This document shows positions 8,747 to 17,306 of a DNA stretch of 42,455 nucleotides, in pieces; position 1 is the stretch's first letter, and every line of letters begins with the position of its first letter. A program made the translations under genes and the position numbers. Under the pieces are notes generated by a model that was not told where the DNA came from, made no database searches, and was given only the letters and a program-made list of their open reading frames with translations. This stretch comes from DAMCZI01 sp032095175 (GTDB lineage: Bacteria > Bacillota > Clostridia > Clostridiales > Caloramatoraceae). The DNA is taken from contig DAMCZI010000039.1 of assembly GCA_032095175.1 (NCBI GenBank), positions 1-42,455 of the forward strand. Direction: 5' to 3'.

Positions 8747-9930
8747 AGAATATCTTCAAGTACTTCACATAACATGTCAGTATCCTGCTTTGTAGTTATA
8801 AGAGGCCCATAGAATTGTAAAGAGTTATAAAACTCAGAATAGCCAACGAAGAAACCTCTTTTGATAAGAGATATAAACACTTCCTTTGCTTTGTAGCAAT
8901 TATCAAGAATAGCTATATTCATCATGCCTCGGCCACGTATCTCAGTAATTCCATTAATCCTAGCTAAATTAGAACGCAGATATGCACCAACTTCATTACC
9001 CTTTTCTACTAGCCCTTCTTTTCGAATTATCTCGACCACTTTTCGTGCAATCATACAGCCAAGTGGATCATTACTGTGGGACTGAACATACCTGTAACCT
9101 GAATTTTCGATTGTTTCAGCTAAAGGAGTTTTTGCTAGCACCCCACTTATGGGATAACCATTTCCAAGCCCTTTACCGATAGCAATAAAATCAGGGGAAT
9201 TATCTTCGGTATTCAAAGTTCCATAGTGTTGAAAGCCAAACCACTTGCCAGTTCGACCAAAGCCTGTGGTTACTTCATTTACAACAATGAAACCGCCTGC
9301 TTTTTTAGTTTCCCTAACTAAATATGAAATTAATTTTTCTGGGGGACATAGTACAAGTCCACCTGAATTCCCTGGTTCAAATACAAAGGCTGATATTTCA
9401 GAAAAATTAATATCGGAGAACTTTTTGCATTCAATGCAGCTTATATTTTTAGTACAGGACAAACATTCCTTTATATCTAAGTCAAGCCACGTATCAGGAT
9501 TACGGGGTAGTCTTAAACCTGAAGAGGCTCCTAGATATGATATGGAAAAGCATAGCTTTTTATTTTTTTTACTGATTAAATCAGCTAAAGCAACAGCAAG
9601 AGAAACAGCTTCACTACCTGAGGACAAGAAGGTTCCCTTATAGCTTGATTTTAGTTCAGCGGCAGTTATTAATTCATTAACCAACGCACCAGGGTGCTCT
9701 GTATCAAAAAATTGATGGGTATGAAGAAGTTGACCTAAATTATTATTGATTATTTCTACTATTTCCTTTCTTCCATGACCAAGAACTGCAGCCCAGTCAC
9801 CAGATTGAAGATCGACAAGCTCTCCATATTCCTGGGTTTTAACTCGAACACCAGATGTACTGATGGCAGTAAGGGTAATACCTGGGGCAGCAAACATTTT
9901 CATAACTGGATCACTACTTAATTTATTCAT
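8737..9930 (-). CDS. Class III PLP aminotransferase with a four-cysteine insert
   Basis: This 397-residue protein is a fold-type I, class III aminotransferase (GabT/ArgD/GSA group). It has the phosphate-binding SSGSEAVSLA near residues 100-110, EVTTGFGRTGKWFGFQHYG, and the Schiff-base lysine at K253 in AIGKGLGNGYPISG. An insert carries C156, C159, C165 and C168 (C-x2-C-x5-C-x2-C), which the class does not usually have and which could hold a metal. The start ATG at 9930 has GGGAGGG upstream; an in-frame TTG 15 bases earlier overlaps that site. It is divergent from a MocR-type regulator, as gabT is from gabR in Bacillus, so it is probably controlled by it. The amino donor is unknown. Confidence 0.85.
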   Translation of the reverse strand: MNKLSSDPVMKMFAAPGITLTAISTSGVRVKTQEYGELVDLQSGDWAAVLGHGRKEIVEIINNNLGQLLHTHQFFDTEHPGALVNELITAAELKSSYKGTFLSSGSEAVSLAVALADLISKKNKKLCFSISYLGASSGLRLPRNPDTWLDLDIKECLSCTKNISCIECKKFSDINFSEISAFVFEPGNSGGLVLCPPEKLISYLVRETKKAGGFIVVNEVTTGFGRTGKWFGFQHYGTLNTEDNSPDFIAIGKGLGNGYPISGVLAKTPLAETIENSGYRYVQSHSNDPLGCMIARKVVEIIRKEGLVEKGNEVGAYLRSNLARINGITEIRGRGMMNIAILDNCYKAKEVFISLIKRGFFVGYSEFYNSLQFYGPLITTKQDTDMLCEVLEDILQK

Positions 9931-9948
9931 TTTTATCCCTCCCAAATC

Positions 9949-10022
9949 TTGTATATCCCTAATTAAAGTATATAATTATGGTTATAGTAGTTCAATTACT
10001 TATAAATTAATCTGTACTACTA
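9949..10022. promoter_or_regulatory. Overlapping divergent promoters and candidate MocR operator
   Basis: On the minus strand TTGAAC-N17-TATACT (9995 to 9967) points to the aminotransferase. On the plus strand TTGTAT-N16-TATAAT (9949-9976) points to the MocR gene. The -10 boxes overlap, so only one promoter can be used at a time. An inverted repeat TAGTAGT-N24-ACTACTA (9985-9991 and 10016-10022) covers the edge of the minus-strand -35. Its match to MocR binding is an inference. Confidence 0.6.
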
Positions 10023-10046
10023 CAGAGTAGGGGTGGAGACTATATA

Positions 10047-11417
10047 ATGGGTAAAATTAATAAATCAGAAATAGTGAAAAGATACATTTATGAAGAAGAT
10101 AAAGCAGGTAGAATTAAAAATGGACAACGTCTTCCCAGCTGTAGGGAATTATCAAAAAAATTATCAATAAATAAGATTACTGTAAACCGAGCATATAGAG
10201 AGCTAGAGGAGGAGCATAGAGTTTATAGCATACCAAGGGGCGGCTTTTATTTTGTTGGTATTGATGAAAATACCGATCATTCTCAAAGTAATACAGATTT
10301 CAAGACAGTAAAACCATATGATAAGCTTATACCCTATAGAGAGTTTACCCATGTAATTAACAAAGCTGTGGACATGTATAAGAATAATCTTTTTGAGTAT
10401 GAGGCAGCAAGGGGGCTAGAATCATTAAGAAATACCTTGAAATATGAATTTGAGAAGGATGGAGTTTATACTGGTAAAGATAGAATTGTTGTAACTAATG
10501 GGGCACAACAGGCTATAAACCTGGTGCTTCAATATATATTTGAGAATAATGATAGAAAATTGCTTGTGGAAGCTCCTACCTATGGACTTGTTATAGAAAT
10601 TACAAAGCATTTAGGAATAGATGTGATTGGCATAGAAAGAAGAGAGGATGGCTTTGACTTTAAGAAAATGGAGGAACTGTTTAACACAGGTGAAGTTTAT
10701 GCTTTTTATGTTGTGCCAAGACATCATAACCCTACAGGCTATACACTAAAAGAAAAGGATAAACAGAAAATTGCAGAGCTTGCAAATAGGTATAATGTTA
10801 TAGTTATTGAAGATGATTATTTAGCAGATTTAGGCTCCAAGAAGGGAAACATGCCTATACACTATTATGATATCAGCAAGAAAACGGTATATATAAGGAG
10901 CTTTTCGAAGACATTTATGCCTGGCATAAGGATAGGTGCAGCAGTTCTCCCAGATTTTTTAGTTGAAGGAGTTGCTAGTATAAAGTATTTGAACGATTTA
11001 AATACATCAAAGCTTCCGCAGGCAGCACTGGATTTATTTATAAAATCAGGAATGTATGAAAAGCATATTAAAAAAGTAAGAAAGTCATATGAAAACAAGC
11101 TTAAAAGGGCAAAAGAAATCTTTTTAAGCCTAGAGATAGATGGACTTAAATGGCATGTACCAGAATGTGGAATATTTATTTGGGTGCAATTGCCTAAATA
11201 TATTGAAGCTGTTAAGCTGGAGAAAATACTTGAAAAGCAGGGAGTACTAATAAGGACAGCTTTGGAGTTTTTCCCTAGGAAATGGATAAAAGATGATAAT
11301 AGCCATGTGCCTGAAAATTGTGTAAGACTATGTATTTCAGGCGTTTGTGAAGAAAAAATAGATAACCTTTCAATTTTTCTTTCGGCAATCAATTCCTTGG
11401 CAAGGGGGCAGCGCTAA
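10047..11417 (+). CDS. MocR-family (GntR/aminotransferase fusion) transcription regulator
   Basis: The 456-residue protein joins an N-terminal winged helix of GntR type (residues 1-75, RLPSCRELSKKLSINKITVNRAYRELE) to a class I aminotransferase-like domain (about 95-450). The PLP lysine is K288 in SFSKTFMPGIRIG, and NPTGY is present. MocR proteins such as GabR sense an amine or PLP adduct and control a divergent gene, so the class III aminotransferase opposite is the likely target. The ribosome site is GGGGTGGAG. The length is normal for the family. Confidence 0.92.
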   Translation: MGKINKSEIVKRYIYEEDKAGRIKNGQRLPSCRELSKKLSINKITVNRAYRELEEEHRVYSIPRGGFYFVGIDENTDHSQSNTDFKTVKPYDKLIPYREFTHVINKAVDMYKNNLFEYEAARGLESLRNTLKYEFEKDGVYTGKDRIVVTNGAQQAINLVLQYIFENNDRKLLVEAPTYGLVIEITKHLGIDVIGIERREDGFDFKKMEELFNTGEVYAFYVVPRHHNPTGYTLKEKDKQKIAELANRYNVIVIEDDYLADLGSKKGNMPIHYYDISKKTVYIRSFSKTFMPGIRIGAAVLPDFLVEGVASIKYLNDLNTSKLPQAALDLFIKSGMYEKHIKKVRKSYENKLKRAKEIFLSLEIDGLKWHVPECGIFIWVQLPKYIEAVKLEKILEKQGVLIRTALEFFPRKWIKDDNSHVPENCVRLCISGVCEEKIDNLSIFLSAINSLARGQR

Positions 11418-11518
11418 TTATCTGTCCCCTTGCATTTTATTATTGAAACTGCACAACATTAATACGCCTAACATTGAGCTTAGAATGATTAAATTAAAAA
11501 CTAATAAAGTGGGGTTAC

Positions 11519-11674
11519 TTATATAAATTTATCCTTTTTATTTGCCTTATAGTTAGGACAATCTATATAGCACATGTTCCAGCAGTATTTATTCTGGATA
11601 TCATTATCGATTTCTTCGTTAGTCACATCACAGTAATAGCAAAAACCTTTTCTTGCAATAAAAGGACATTCCAT
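11519..11674 (-). CDS. Small cysteine-rich protein of unknown function (51 residues)
   Basis: A short frame reads M-E-C-P-F-I-A-R-K-G-F-C-Y-Y-C at its start. It has six cysteines, at 3, 12, 15, 31, 35 and 39, in the pattern C-x8-C-x2-C-x15-C-x3-C-x3-C. Start support is strong: GGAGGGAT precedes the ATG by 7 bases. The spacing suggests a zinc or Fe-S site. It faces the MocR gene and is divergent from the polyferredoxin gene. I do not recognise a named family. Confidence 0.65.
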   Translation of the reverse strand: MECPFIARKGFCYYCDVTNEEIDNDIQNKYCWNMCYIDCPNYKANKKDKFI

Positions 11675-11825
11675 ATTATTAATCCCTCCTAAAAAATTAC
11701 AATGTATATTTTAAATAAATATAAGTATGGTTTTGAGAAATTATTCCATGAGTTAATTCAAAAATTTATTAGGTTAGTTTAAATATATGTACAATTAAAG
11801 AAATCTGTGTAGCATTTTTTGTAAC

Positions 11826-11871
11826 TTGACATATAAATAATATTAGAATAAAATATACCCCTAGAGGGTAT
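11826..11871 (+). promoter_or_regulatory. Promoter with CsoR-like palindrome over the transcription start
   Basis: TTGACA (11826-11831), a 17-base spacer and TAAAAT (11849-11854) form a near-consensus promoter. Immediately downstream lies the palindrome ATACCC-CTAGA-GGGTAT (11855-11871), covering the expected start site, so binding there should block transcription. The C-tract/G-tract form with flanking AT resembles operators of the CsoR/RcnR/FrmR repressors. No member of that family is encoded in the window. Confidence 0.7.
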
Positions 11872-11900
11872 GCTTAAAATAGAAAAAGGGGGAGCTTAAA

Positions 11901-12545
11901 ATGAAAGGGTTCTTGAACACATGGAAGAAGTATTCATATCTATTATTATTATTTTTTGTTATAGGGGGGGTGTTTGATTTAAGAATCGGCATAGCTGCTA
12001 TTATATGCATGTTGGCACCTGTAATTTTATCTGTAATCAGGGGAAGGTTCTGGTGTGGAAATTTATGCCCAAGAGGAAGCTTCTATGATAATATATTATC
12101 CAGATTTAGTGGCAAAAGAAAAGTACCTGGATTTTTAAAATCTACTTATTTTAGAGCTGCAATAACTGTGTTTATGCTTTCAGTGTTTACAATGGGGGTA
12201 ATAAAGAATTGGGGTAATCCATATGGGATTGGACTTGTATTTTATAGATTAATTGTGGTTACAACAATTGTAGGTATAGTTCTAGCATTGATTTATAACC
12301 AAAGAACATGGTGTAATTTTTGCCCTATGGGAAGTATTGCAGCATTTATTGGTTATTTTAGAAACAGAAAGAATAAAAATAGGCTGCTTCAGGTAGGGGC
12401 AGGGTGTGTTTCATGTAAGTTATGTGAAAAAAAGTGTGTTATGGAAATAGTACCATATGAATATAAAGGGGGAGCAATAGAGCACCATGATTGTATTCAA
12501 TGCGGGAAGTGCTCACTTGCATGTCCTAAAAAAATTATAGGCTAG
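11901..12545 (+). CDS. Membrane polyferredoxin, NapH/YccM-like 4Fe-4S protein
   Basis: This 214-residue protein has about four membrane helices (around residues 12-50, 85-105 and 115-135) and many cysteines. Two CP motifs, WCGNLCPRG and WCNFCPMG, sit at membrane edges as in NapH and NosR. Two ferredoxin motifs follow: CVSCKLCEKKC near residue 173 and CIQCGKCSLACP near residue 200. It probably passes electrons between a quinone or ferredoxin pool and an unknown partner. It is monocistronic, with ribosome site AAAGGGGGAG and a sharply defined, repressor-type promoter. A metal or redox role is inferred from that promoter. Confidence 0.85.
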   Translation: MKGFLNTWKKYSYLLLLFFVIGGVFDLRIGIAAIICMLAPVILSVIRGRFWCGNLCPRGSFYDNILSRFSGKRKVPGFLKSTYFRAAITVFMLSVFTMGVIKNWGNPYGIGLVFYRLIVVTTIVGIVLALIYNQRTWCNFCPMGSIAAFIGYFRNRKNKNRLLQVGAGCVSCKLCEKKCVMEIVPYEYKGGAIEHHDCIQCGKCSLACPKKIIG

Positions 12546-12588
12546 ACATCGGGGAAGAATGAGGAGCAGAACAACAGTATAGAAGAAG

Positions 12589-12660
12589 TAAAATTATAAG
12601 GGTGCTATTATTTAAAAGACGTAGACTCATCTTTTAAATAATAGCACCTTTATAATTTTA
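12589..12660. terminator. Very long bidirectional terminator
   Basis: A stem of about 30 bp (TAAAATTATAAGGTGCTATT... paired with its complement, one bulge) closes around CGTAGACTCA. It lies between the converging polyferredoxin and chemoreceptor-fusion genes. Confidence 0.92.
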
Positions 12661-12666
12661 TTTTGA

Positions 12667-15156
12667 TTACAAAGTCTGTGGCTTTTCAATCATTATTTCA
12701 TCATATCTAATTCTTCCGAGGGAGTTTAAATTAACTCCTAAAACTCCATCCCTTGAAACAACACCTGATTGCTGATGATAGAGGAATATCCATGGGCAAT
12801 CTTCTATGATAATGCTCTGTATGTTTTTATACATCTCAATTCTTTTTTCAGGATTTATAATACCTCTTGCTTTATTCATGAGGTTTAAAACATCAGGGTT
12901 ATTATAGCCTGTAAAATTAGTATAGTTGCCTGGATTAAACAGTGGTTCAAGGTAGTTATCTGGGTCTCCTGTATCTGCTATCCAACCCTGCATAAAGACA
13001 TCACACTTGTCAAGATTGTCAGGTATTGAATATTTATCCGAAGGAACTTTTGCTACCTCACATTCGATGCCTATAGCCTTTAAATCTTCGATCATGTATG
13101 TTGTAACTTTATCATTAAGTGTAGGGGTTTTGGATTCTCTAGCTAAAAACACAAGCTTTTCCTTAATTCCATTGGGATACTTGGTTCTTATTATTTCTTT
13201 AGCTTTTTGTGGGTTATGCTTAAAGCCCTCTAAATAGCTGTTATCTATTATGCTTGGCGGGAATGGCCCCTTAGATTCGACAACATATCCACCCATCAAA
13301 TCATTGATTATTCTTTCTTTGTTTACAGCATAGTTTATTGCTCTTCTAATAGCAGAATCCTTTGCAAAAATTGAGTTGGACTTAAGGATAAATCCAGCAT
13401 AGGATGTACTCATTATACTTCTTAATATAATCCTGTCGGAATATTGGCTGTTCTTTATCTTATCAATTGAGGATCTGCCTTCAACTGATACAAAATCATA
13501 TTTTCCTGATATAAAGTTTTCCATTGGTGTTTCATCTTTATGGGTGATTTCAATTTTATCAACATATGGGCATCCACCAAAGTAATCCTTAAATGCAGTT
13601 AGAGTGTATTTATCCTCACCAATATCTCCTACAATGTAAGGACCACAGCCTGTAAATACACCTCTTTCGGCATCAGCCTTATTTAATATTACACAGCACT
13701 TTTGCGCAAGGTTTAATATAAATCCACTGTAAGGTTCTGATAGTTTTATGGATACCCTATACCTGTCTAGGACCTTTATTCCTTTCACTTCTGATGCCTT
13801 TCCGTTTTTGAATTCCTCAGCACCATAAACTAATGCTAAAAACCATGCATTAGGAGAATTAAATTTAGGACTAAGGAGCCTTTCAAGGGAATACTTTACA
13901 TCCTCTGCTGAAACTTCGTTTCCATTATGAAATTTGGTACCCTTTCTCAAATTGAATACCCAGGTTACATTATCATCCTCAACATACCATATCTTAGCAA
14001 TACCTGGCATAATATCATTAGAAAGTCCTAGAATTAATAAGCCTGAATGGATGTTTGAAAGAAGTCGATCACTTTGAGAGTCAAAGGTCATAATAGGGTC
14101 AAAGGAATCTGGTATACCACCAAGATATGTTTTTAGTATATATTCATTTTTTGTGGCTGCATCTATTTTGCCCAATAAATCATTTGTAACAGTTTTTAAA
14201 TCTTGTGATTTTTCAAAGAGTGATTCTATGGAGTTTTTTGTGTATTGAGTATTCATGGAGGCAGATTCAACCATAGACATAACTTTTTGAGAAGTATTAT
14301 TCATGTCATCTGTGGATTCAACTATTATTTCAAGACTTTCCATTTGAGTTGAAAGGGCTCTGTTTATTTCCTCTGTAACATCTGTTGAAGTATTCACTGC
14401 ATCAATTATGTTTCTAAATACTTCTTTAGTATTGTTTGCTATTGATACACCTTCCTTAACTTTAACACCACTAGTATCCATTGCTTTAGTTGTTTGATTT
14501 ATGCTCTCATTTATTTCATGGATTGTTGTTGATATCTTTTCTGCTGATTCTGCACTTCTTTGAGCAAGTTTTTTAACTTCTGCTGCAACAACGGCAAATC
14601 CTCTGCCTGCATCTCCTGCTCTTGCAGCCTCAATAGAAGCATTTAAGGATAAAAGGTTTGTTTGATCTGCAATATCCTTTATAATTTTAAGCATTTCGTT
14701 TATATGCAGGGATTTTACGCTAAGGGTATTAACAACTTCCTTTACATATTCTACAGATTTTTGAATTTCATTCATTGCATTAATTGAGTTATTTGCAGCC
14801 TCATTACCCCCATCAGCAATCTTTAATGTTTCTATAGAGGTTTCCTTCGCATGGGCTATATTTGCAAAAACCTCCTCTGCAAGGGCGGAGTAGTTGCCTA
14901 TTTCACCTGCAACCTTGTCAACGGATTCCATTTGAATCTCAACATTTTTCGCAATACTGTTAATTGTGTCTATAAGTCCTTCTACTGCGAACCCTGTTTC
15001 CTCAATTTTTCTTGATAGCTTGTCTACTATACGTTCCTGATTGTTCTTTAAAAGCTCTATATTATTGTCGTTGTTCTTAGGAAGTTCTTCATTAACTAAA
15101 GTTGCTTGATCATTGAACTCATCTTTAACATTCTTACCCTTTCTCCAATTAAACAT
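12667..15156 (-). CDS. Soluble chemoreceptor signalling domain fused to a family 5 solute-binding domain
   Basis: This is an 829-residue fusion. Residues about 40-335 form a methyl-accepting chemotaxis coiled coil, with the CheA/CheW-binding tip at 163-197 (DQTNLLSLNASIEAARAGDA, then GRGFAVVAAEVKKLA). Residues about 340-829 are a complete SBP_bac_5 (OppA/DppA/NikA) domain, starting LKTYLGGIPDSFDPIMTF and containing WVFNLRKGTKFHNG and AEDVKYSLERLLSP. There is no signal peptide, membrane helix or HAMP, so both halves should be cytoplasmic. Solute-binding domains are normally exported. SgrR of E. coli is a precedent for a cytoplasmic one used as a sensor. The protein probably signals an internal peptide or metal complex to the chemotaxis array. 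The ribosome site is GGTGGGAT. No transporter or chemotaxis gene is adjacent. Confidence 0.9.
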   Translation of the reverse strand: MFNWRKGKNVKDEFNDQATLVNEELPKNNDNNIELLKNNQERIVDKLSRKIEETGFAVEGLIDTINSIAKNVEIQMESVDKVAGEIGNYSALAEEVFANIAHAKETSIETLKIADGGNEAANNSINAMNEIQKSVEYVKEVVNTLSVKSLHINEMLKIIKDIADQTNLLSLNASIEAARAGDAGRGFAVVAAEVKKLAQRSAESAEKISTTIHEINESINQTTKAMDTSGVKVKEGVSIANNTKEVFRNIIDAVNTSTDVTEEINRALSTQMESLEIIVESTDDMNNTSQKVMSMVESASMNTQYTKNSIESLFEKSQDLKTVTNDLLGKIDAATKNEYILKTYLGGIPDSFDPIMTFDSQSDRLLSNIHSGLLILGLSNDIMPGIAKIWYVEDDNVTWVFNLRKGTKFHNGNEVSAEDVKYSLERLLSPKFNSPNAWFLALVYGAEEFKNGKASEVKGIKVLDRYRVSIKLSEPYSGFILNLAQKCCVILNKADAERGVFTGCGPYIVGDIGEDKYTLTAFKDYFGGCPYVDKIEITHKDETPMENFISGKYDFVSVEGRSSIDKIKNSQYSDRIILRSIMSTSYAGFILKSNSIFAKDSAIRRAINYAVNKERIINDLMGGYVVESKGPFPPSIIDNSYLEGFKHNPQKAKEIIRTKYPNGIKEKLVFLARESKTPTLNDKVTTYMIEDLKAIGIECEVAKVPSDKYSIPDNLDKCDVFMQGWIADTGDPDNYLEPLFNPGNYTNFTGYNNPDVLNLMNKARGIINPEKRIEMYKNIQSIIIEDCPWIFLYHQQSGVVSRDGVLGVNLNSLGRIRYDEIMIEKPQTL

Positions 15157-15338
15157 TTAAATCCCACCTATTCTACATATTTCACTGAACATTGGAATAA
15201 AAACCTATTTTAGATAATTATAAGACATATTATGACTAATTTGTAGTATTTATATAAAATTTCTATTAGACAAATTTCCAAGTATAAGTGTTTTAAAAAA
15301 ATTTAACAAATTTTATATAAAACCTATGTGGAAAAATG

Positions 15339-15347
15339 TGGTATAAT
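15339..15347 (+). promoter_or_regulatory. Extended -10 promoter of the M6 protease gene
   Basis: TGG-TATAAT (TG at 15339-15340, TATAAT at 15342-15347) is an extended -10 element about 75 bases before the protease start. No good -35 is seen, which extended -10 promoters can tolerate. Confidence 0.55.
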
Positions 15348-15421
15348 ATTGTAAACATATGGAAGAGGAGGGGCGGTTAACAAAAATGTCAATTAAAAAA
15401 TTAAATTTAGGAGGGGAAATA

Positions 15422-17257
15422 ATGAAAAAGTTTTTGGCCTATCTAATGACAGCTATTATGATTTTAGGCATAGTTGTGGGTTCACCATTTAATGTTCAAG
15501 CTATTAGCAAAAATAAGTTTGTTCCCAGTGTTCCGGATTTTAGAAAGGCTGATCCAGATTTAAAGAAAGAATTAGGTGTTAATCTTAAGGGAAAAGAACT
15601 TCGTGGATATAATGGAAAGGCATATATGAAACCAGGAAGTGCTGAAAAATTAGAGCCAACGGATGTAAAGGGACTTGACCATAAAGGGATAGCTATATTG
15701 GTAGATTTCCCTTTAGAAAATAATGAAGGTAAAATAAGTGATGTTCCTGGAGTTGACTATGAGAGAATTCCAAAAGACCAGTTTAATAACCTTCTAAATG
15801 GAACAACATATAATCCTTATGAACTTAATATGTTTAGTTCTCTTGCAACATATACAGATGGAGCAGGTAAAACATATGAGGCAGCAACAGACCGTTCAAT
15901 GAGAAATTATTATACTCAAATTAGTAATGGACAATTCCAGATAGATGTAGAGGTTGTTGATTGGGTTACTCTTCCTAAATCATATGATTATTATTTAGGA
16001 CAAAACAAGGGTTACAACAATGAAAATGGTGATGCATATATTGGGGAATTAATAAGTGATGCAATCGATAAAGCAGTAGAAAATGGTGTCGATTTTTCAC
16101 AGTTTGCAGTAGATGCTAAGCCTGGTGATTTTGGAGATTTATATGAGGATGCTACTTCCTTTGTAGACGATAATGGTAATACAATTAGCAAAATAGTTCC
16201 TAATATTTTTATAATCCATAGAGGTACAGGTGCTGAATTCAGTACTGATCCTGGGGTTATTTGGTCACATAAATGGGATATTTTAAGTTCTAGTTATTTT
16301 GGAGAATATTATAGAACTGGATCATATCCAAAGGATGAGGATCTCAGATATAAGGTTGTTAATGGTGTTGTTGTTAATACATACAACATATGCCCAGAAG
16401 TTGGACAAGATATCACTGGATATTTGAAGTATGTATACCCGGATATTTTCCCTCCAACTTATGAAGGAAGAGAACCTTCACCTGCAGATCCAGGAGTTTA
16501 TGCACATGAATTTGGTCATGTTTTAGGTTTACCAGACCAATATGATTATGGTTATGATTCAGAAGGAACAGGTGTGTTTACATTGATGGCAAGTGGTTCA
16601 TCTGGACGTGATATACCAAATAGATACTACTCTGGCTTCTGTCCAGTTAATCTTGATGCATGGTCAAAATATTATTTAGGCTTTGCAAACCCAATTGAAA
16701 TAAAACCTGAGGATGGAAAGCAAACCGTTACTTTAGCTCCATCAAGTCAATCTGGAGAAATATATAAGTTAGTTGTACCTGGCTCTGATGGAAGAGAATA
16801 TTTCTTAATAGAAAACCGTCAACAAGAGAATTTTGATAAGGGATTGTCATATAGTGTAGATGGAGAAGCTGTGCATGGTTTAGTTGTATACCACATTGAT
16901 GAAAATGTATTAGTAAGAAACTTCCATAGACCAAATGAAGCAGCTAACTGGGATTGGAATAACCGTGGAGCTAACTTTAAGGACAAGAAAACAGGGGAAA
17001 ATCATTATGCTATAAGTGTAGTTCAGGCTGATGGCAGCTATGATATGGAAAAAGGAAATAATGATGGAGATGCAGGAGATTTATTCCCAGGAAAAGTTGG
17101 CATTACTGAATTAAATCCAGAAATTAAATCATCTCCAAACACAATTTCATTCTACAAGTGGGGCACAGACAGCAGAAGCTATACAGGAATAGGAATCGAG
17201 AATATTAAAGAAAATGAAGATGGAACTGTAGAAGCAACAATATACTTTGCTGAATAA
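15422..17257 (+). CDS. Secreted M6-family (immune inhibitor A-like) metalloprotease
   Basis: This is a 611-residue exported protease. A signal peptide (MKKFLAYLMTAIMILG, cut probably after VQA at residue 27) leads a propeptide. The zinc motif is HEFGHVLGLPD, with H362 and H366 as ligands and D372 as the probable third in the HExxHxxGxxD pattern of M6 enzymes. The C-terminal part is a beta-rich domain of the type seen in InhA. The start is set at the ATG with AGGAGGGG upstream; an in-frame ATG 63 bases earlier would hide the signal peptide. Homologues cut host or extracellular proteins, and the target here is unknown. The gene is monocistronic with its own promoter and terminator. Confidence 0.9.
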   Translation: MKKFLAYLMTAIMILGIVVGSPFNVQAISKNKFVPSVPDFRKADPDLKKELGVNLKGKELRGYNGKAYMKPGSAEKLEPTDVKGLDHKGIAILVDFPLENNEGKISDVPGVDYERIPKDQFNNLLNGTTYNPYELNMFSSLATYTDGAGKTYEAATDRSMRNYYTQISNGQFQIDVEVVDWVTLPKSYDYYLGQNKGYNNENGDAYIGELISDAIDKAVENGVDFSQFAVDAKPGDFGDLYEDATSFVDDNGNTISKIVPNIFIIHRGTGAEFSTDPGVIWSHKWDILSSSYFGEYYRTGSYPKDEDLRYKVVNGVVVNTYNICPEVGQDITGYLKYVYPDIFPPTYEGREPSPADPGVYAHEFGHVLGLPDQYDYGYDSEGTGVFTLMASGSSGRDIPNRYYSGFCPVNLDAWSKYYLGFANPIEIKPEDGKQTVTLAPSSQSGEIYKLVVPGSDGREYFLIENRQQENFDKGLSYSVDGEAVHGLVVYHIDENVLVRNFHRPNEAANWDWNNRGANFKDKKTGENHYAISVVQADGSYDMEKGNNDGDAGDLFPGKVGITELNPEIKSSPNTISFYKWGTDSRSYTGIGIENIKENEDGTVEATIYFAE

Positions 17258-17264
17258 TAAACAG

Positions 17265-17292
17265 GAGTGCAGCATTTTTGCTGCACTCTTTG
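17265..17292. terminator. Hairpin terminator between protease gene and queT
   Basis: A 9-bp stem GAGTGCAGC/GCTGCACTC closes around ATTTTT. The T-run after it is short. It lies between converging genes. Confidence 0.7.
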
Positions 17293-17306
17293 CTTAAGAG
17301 AACATC

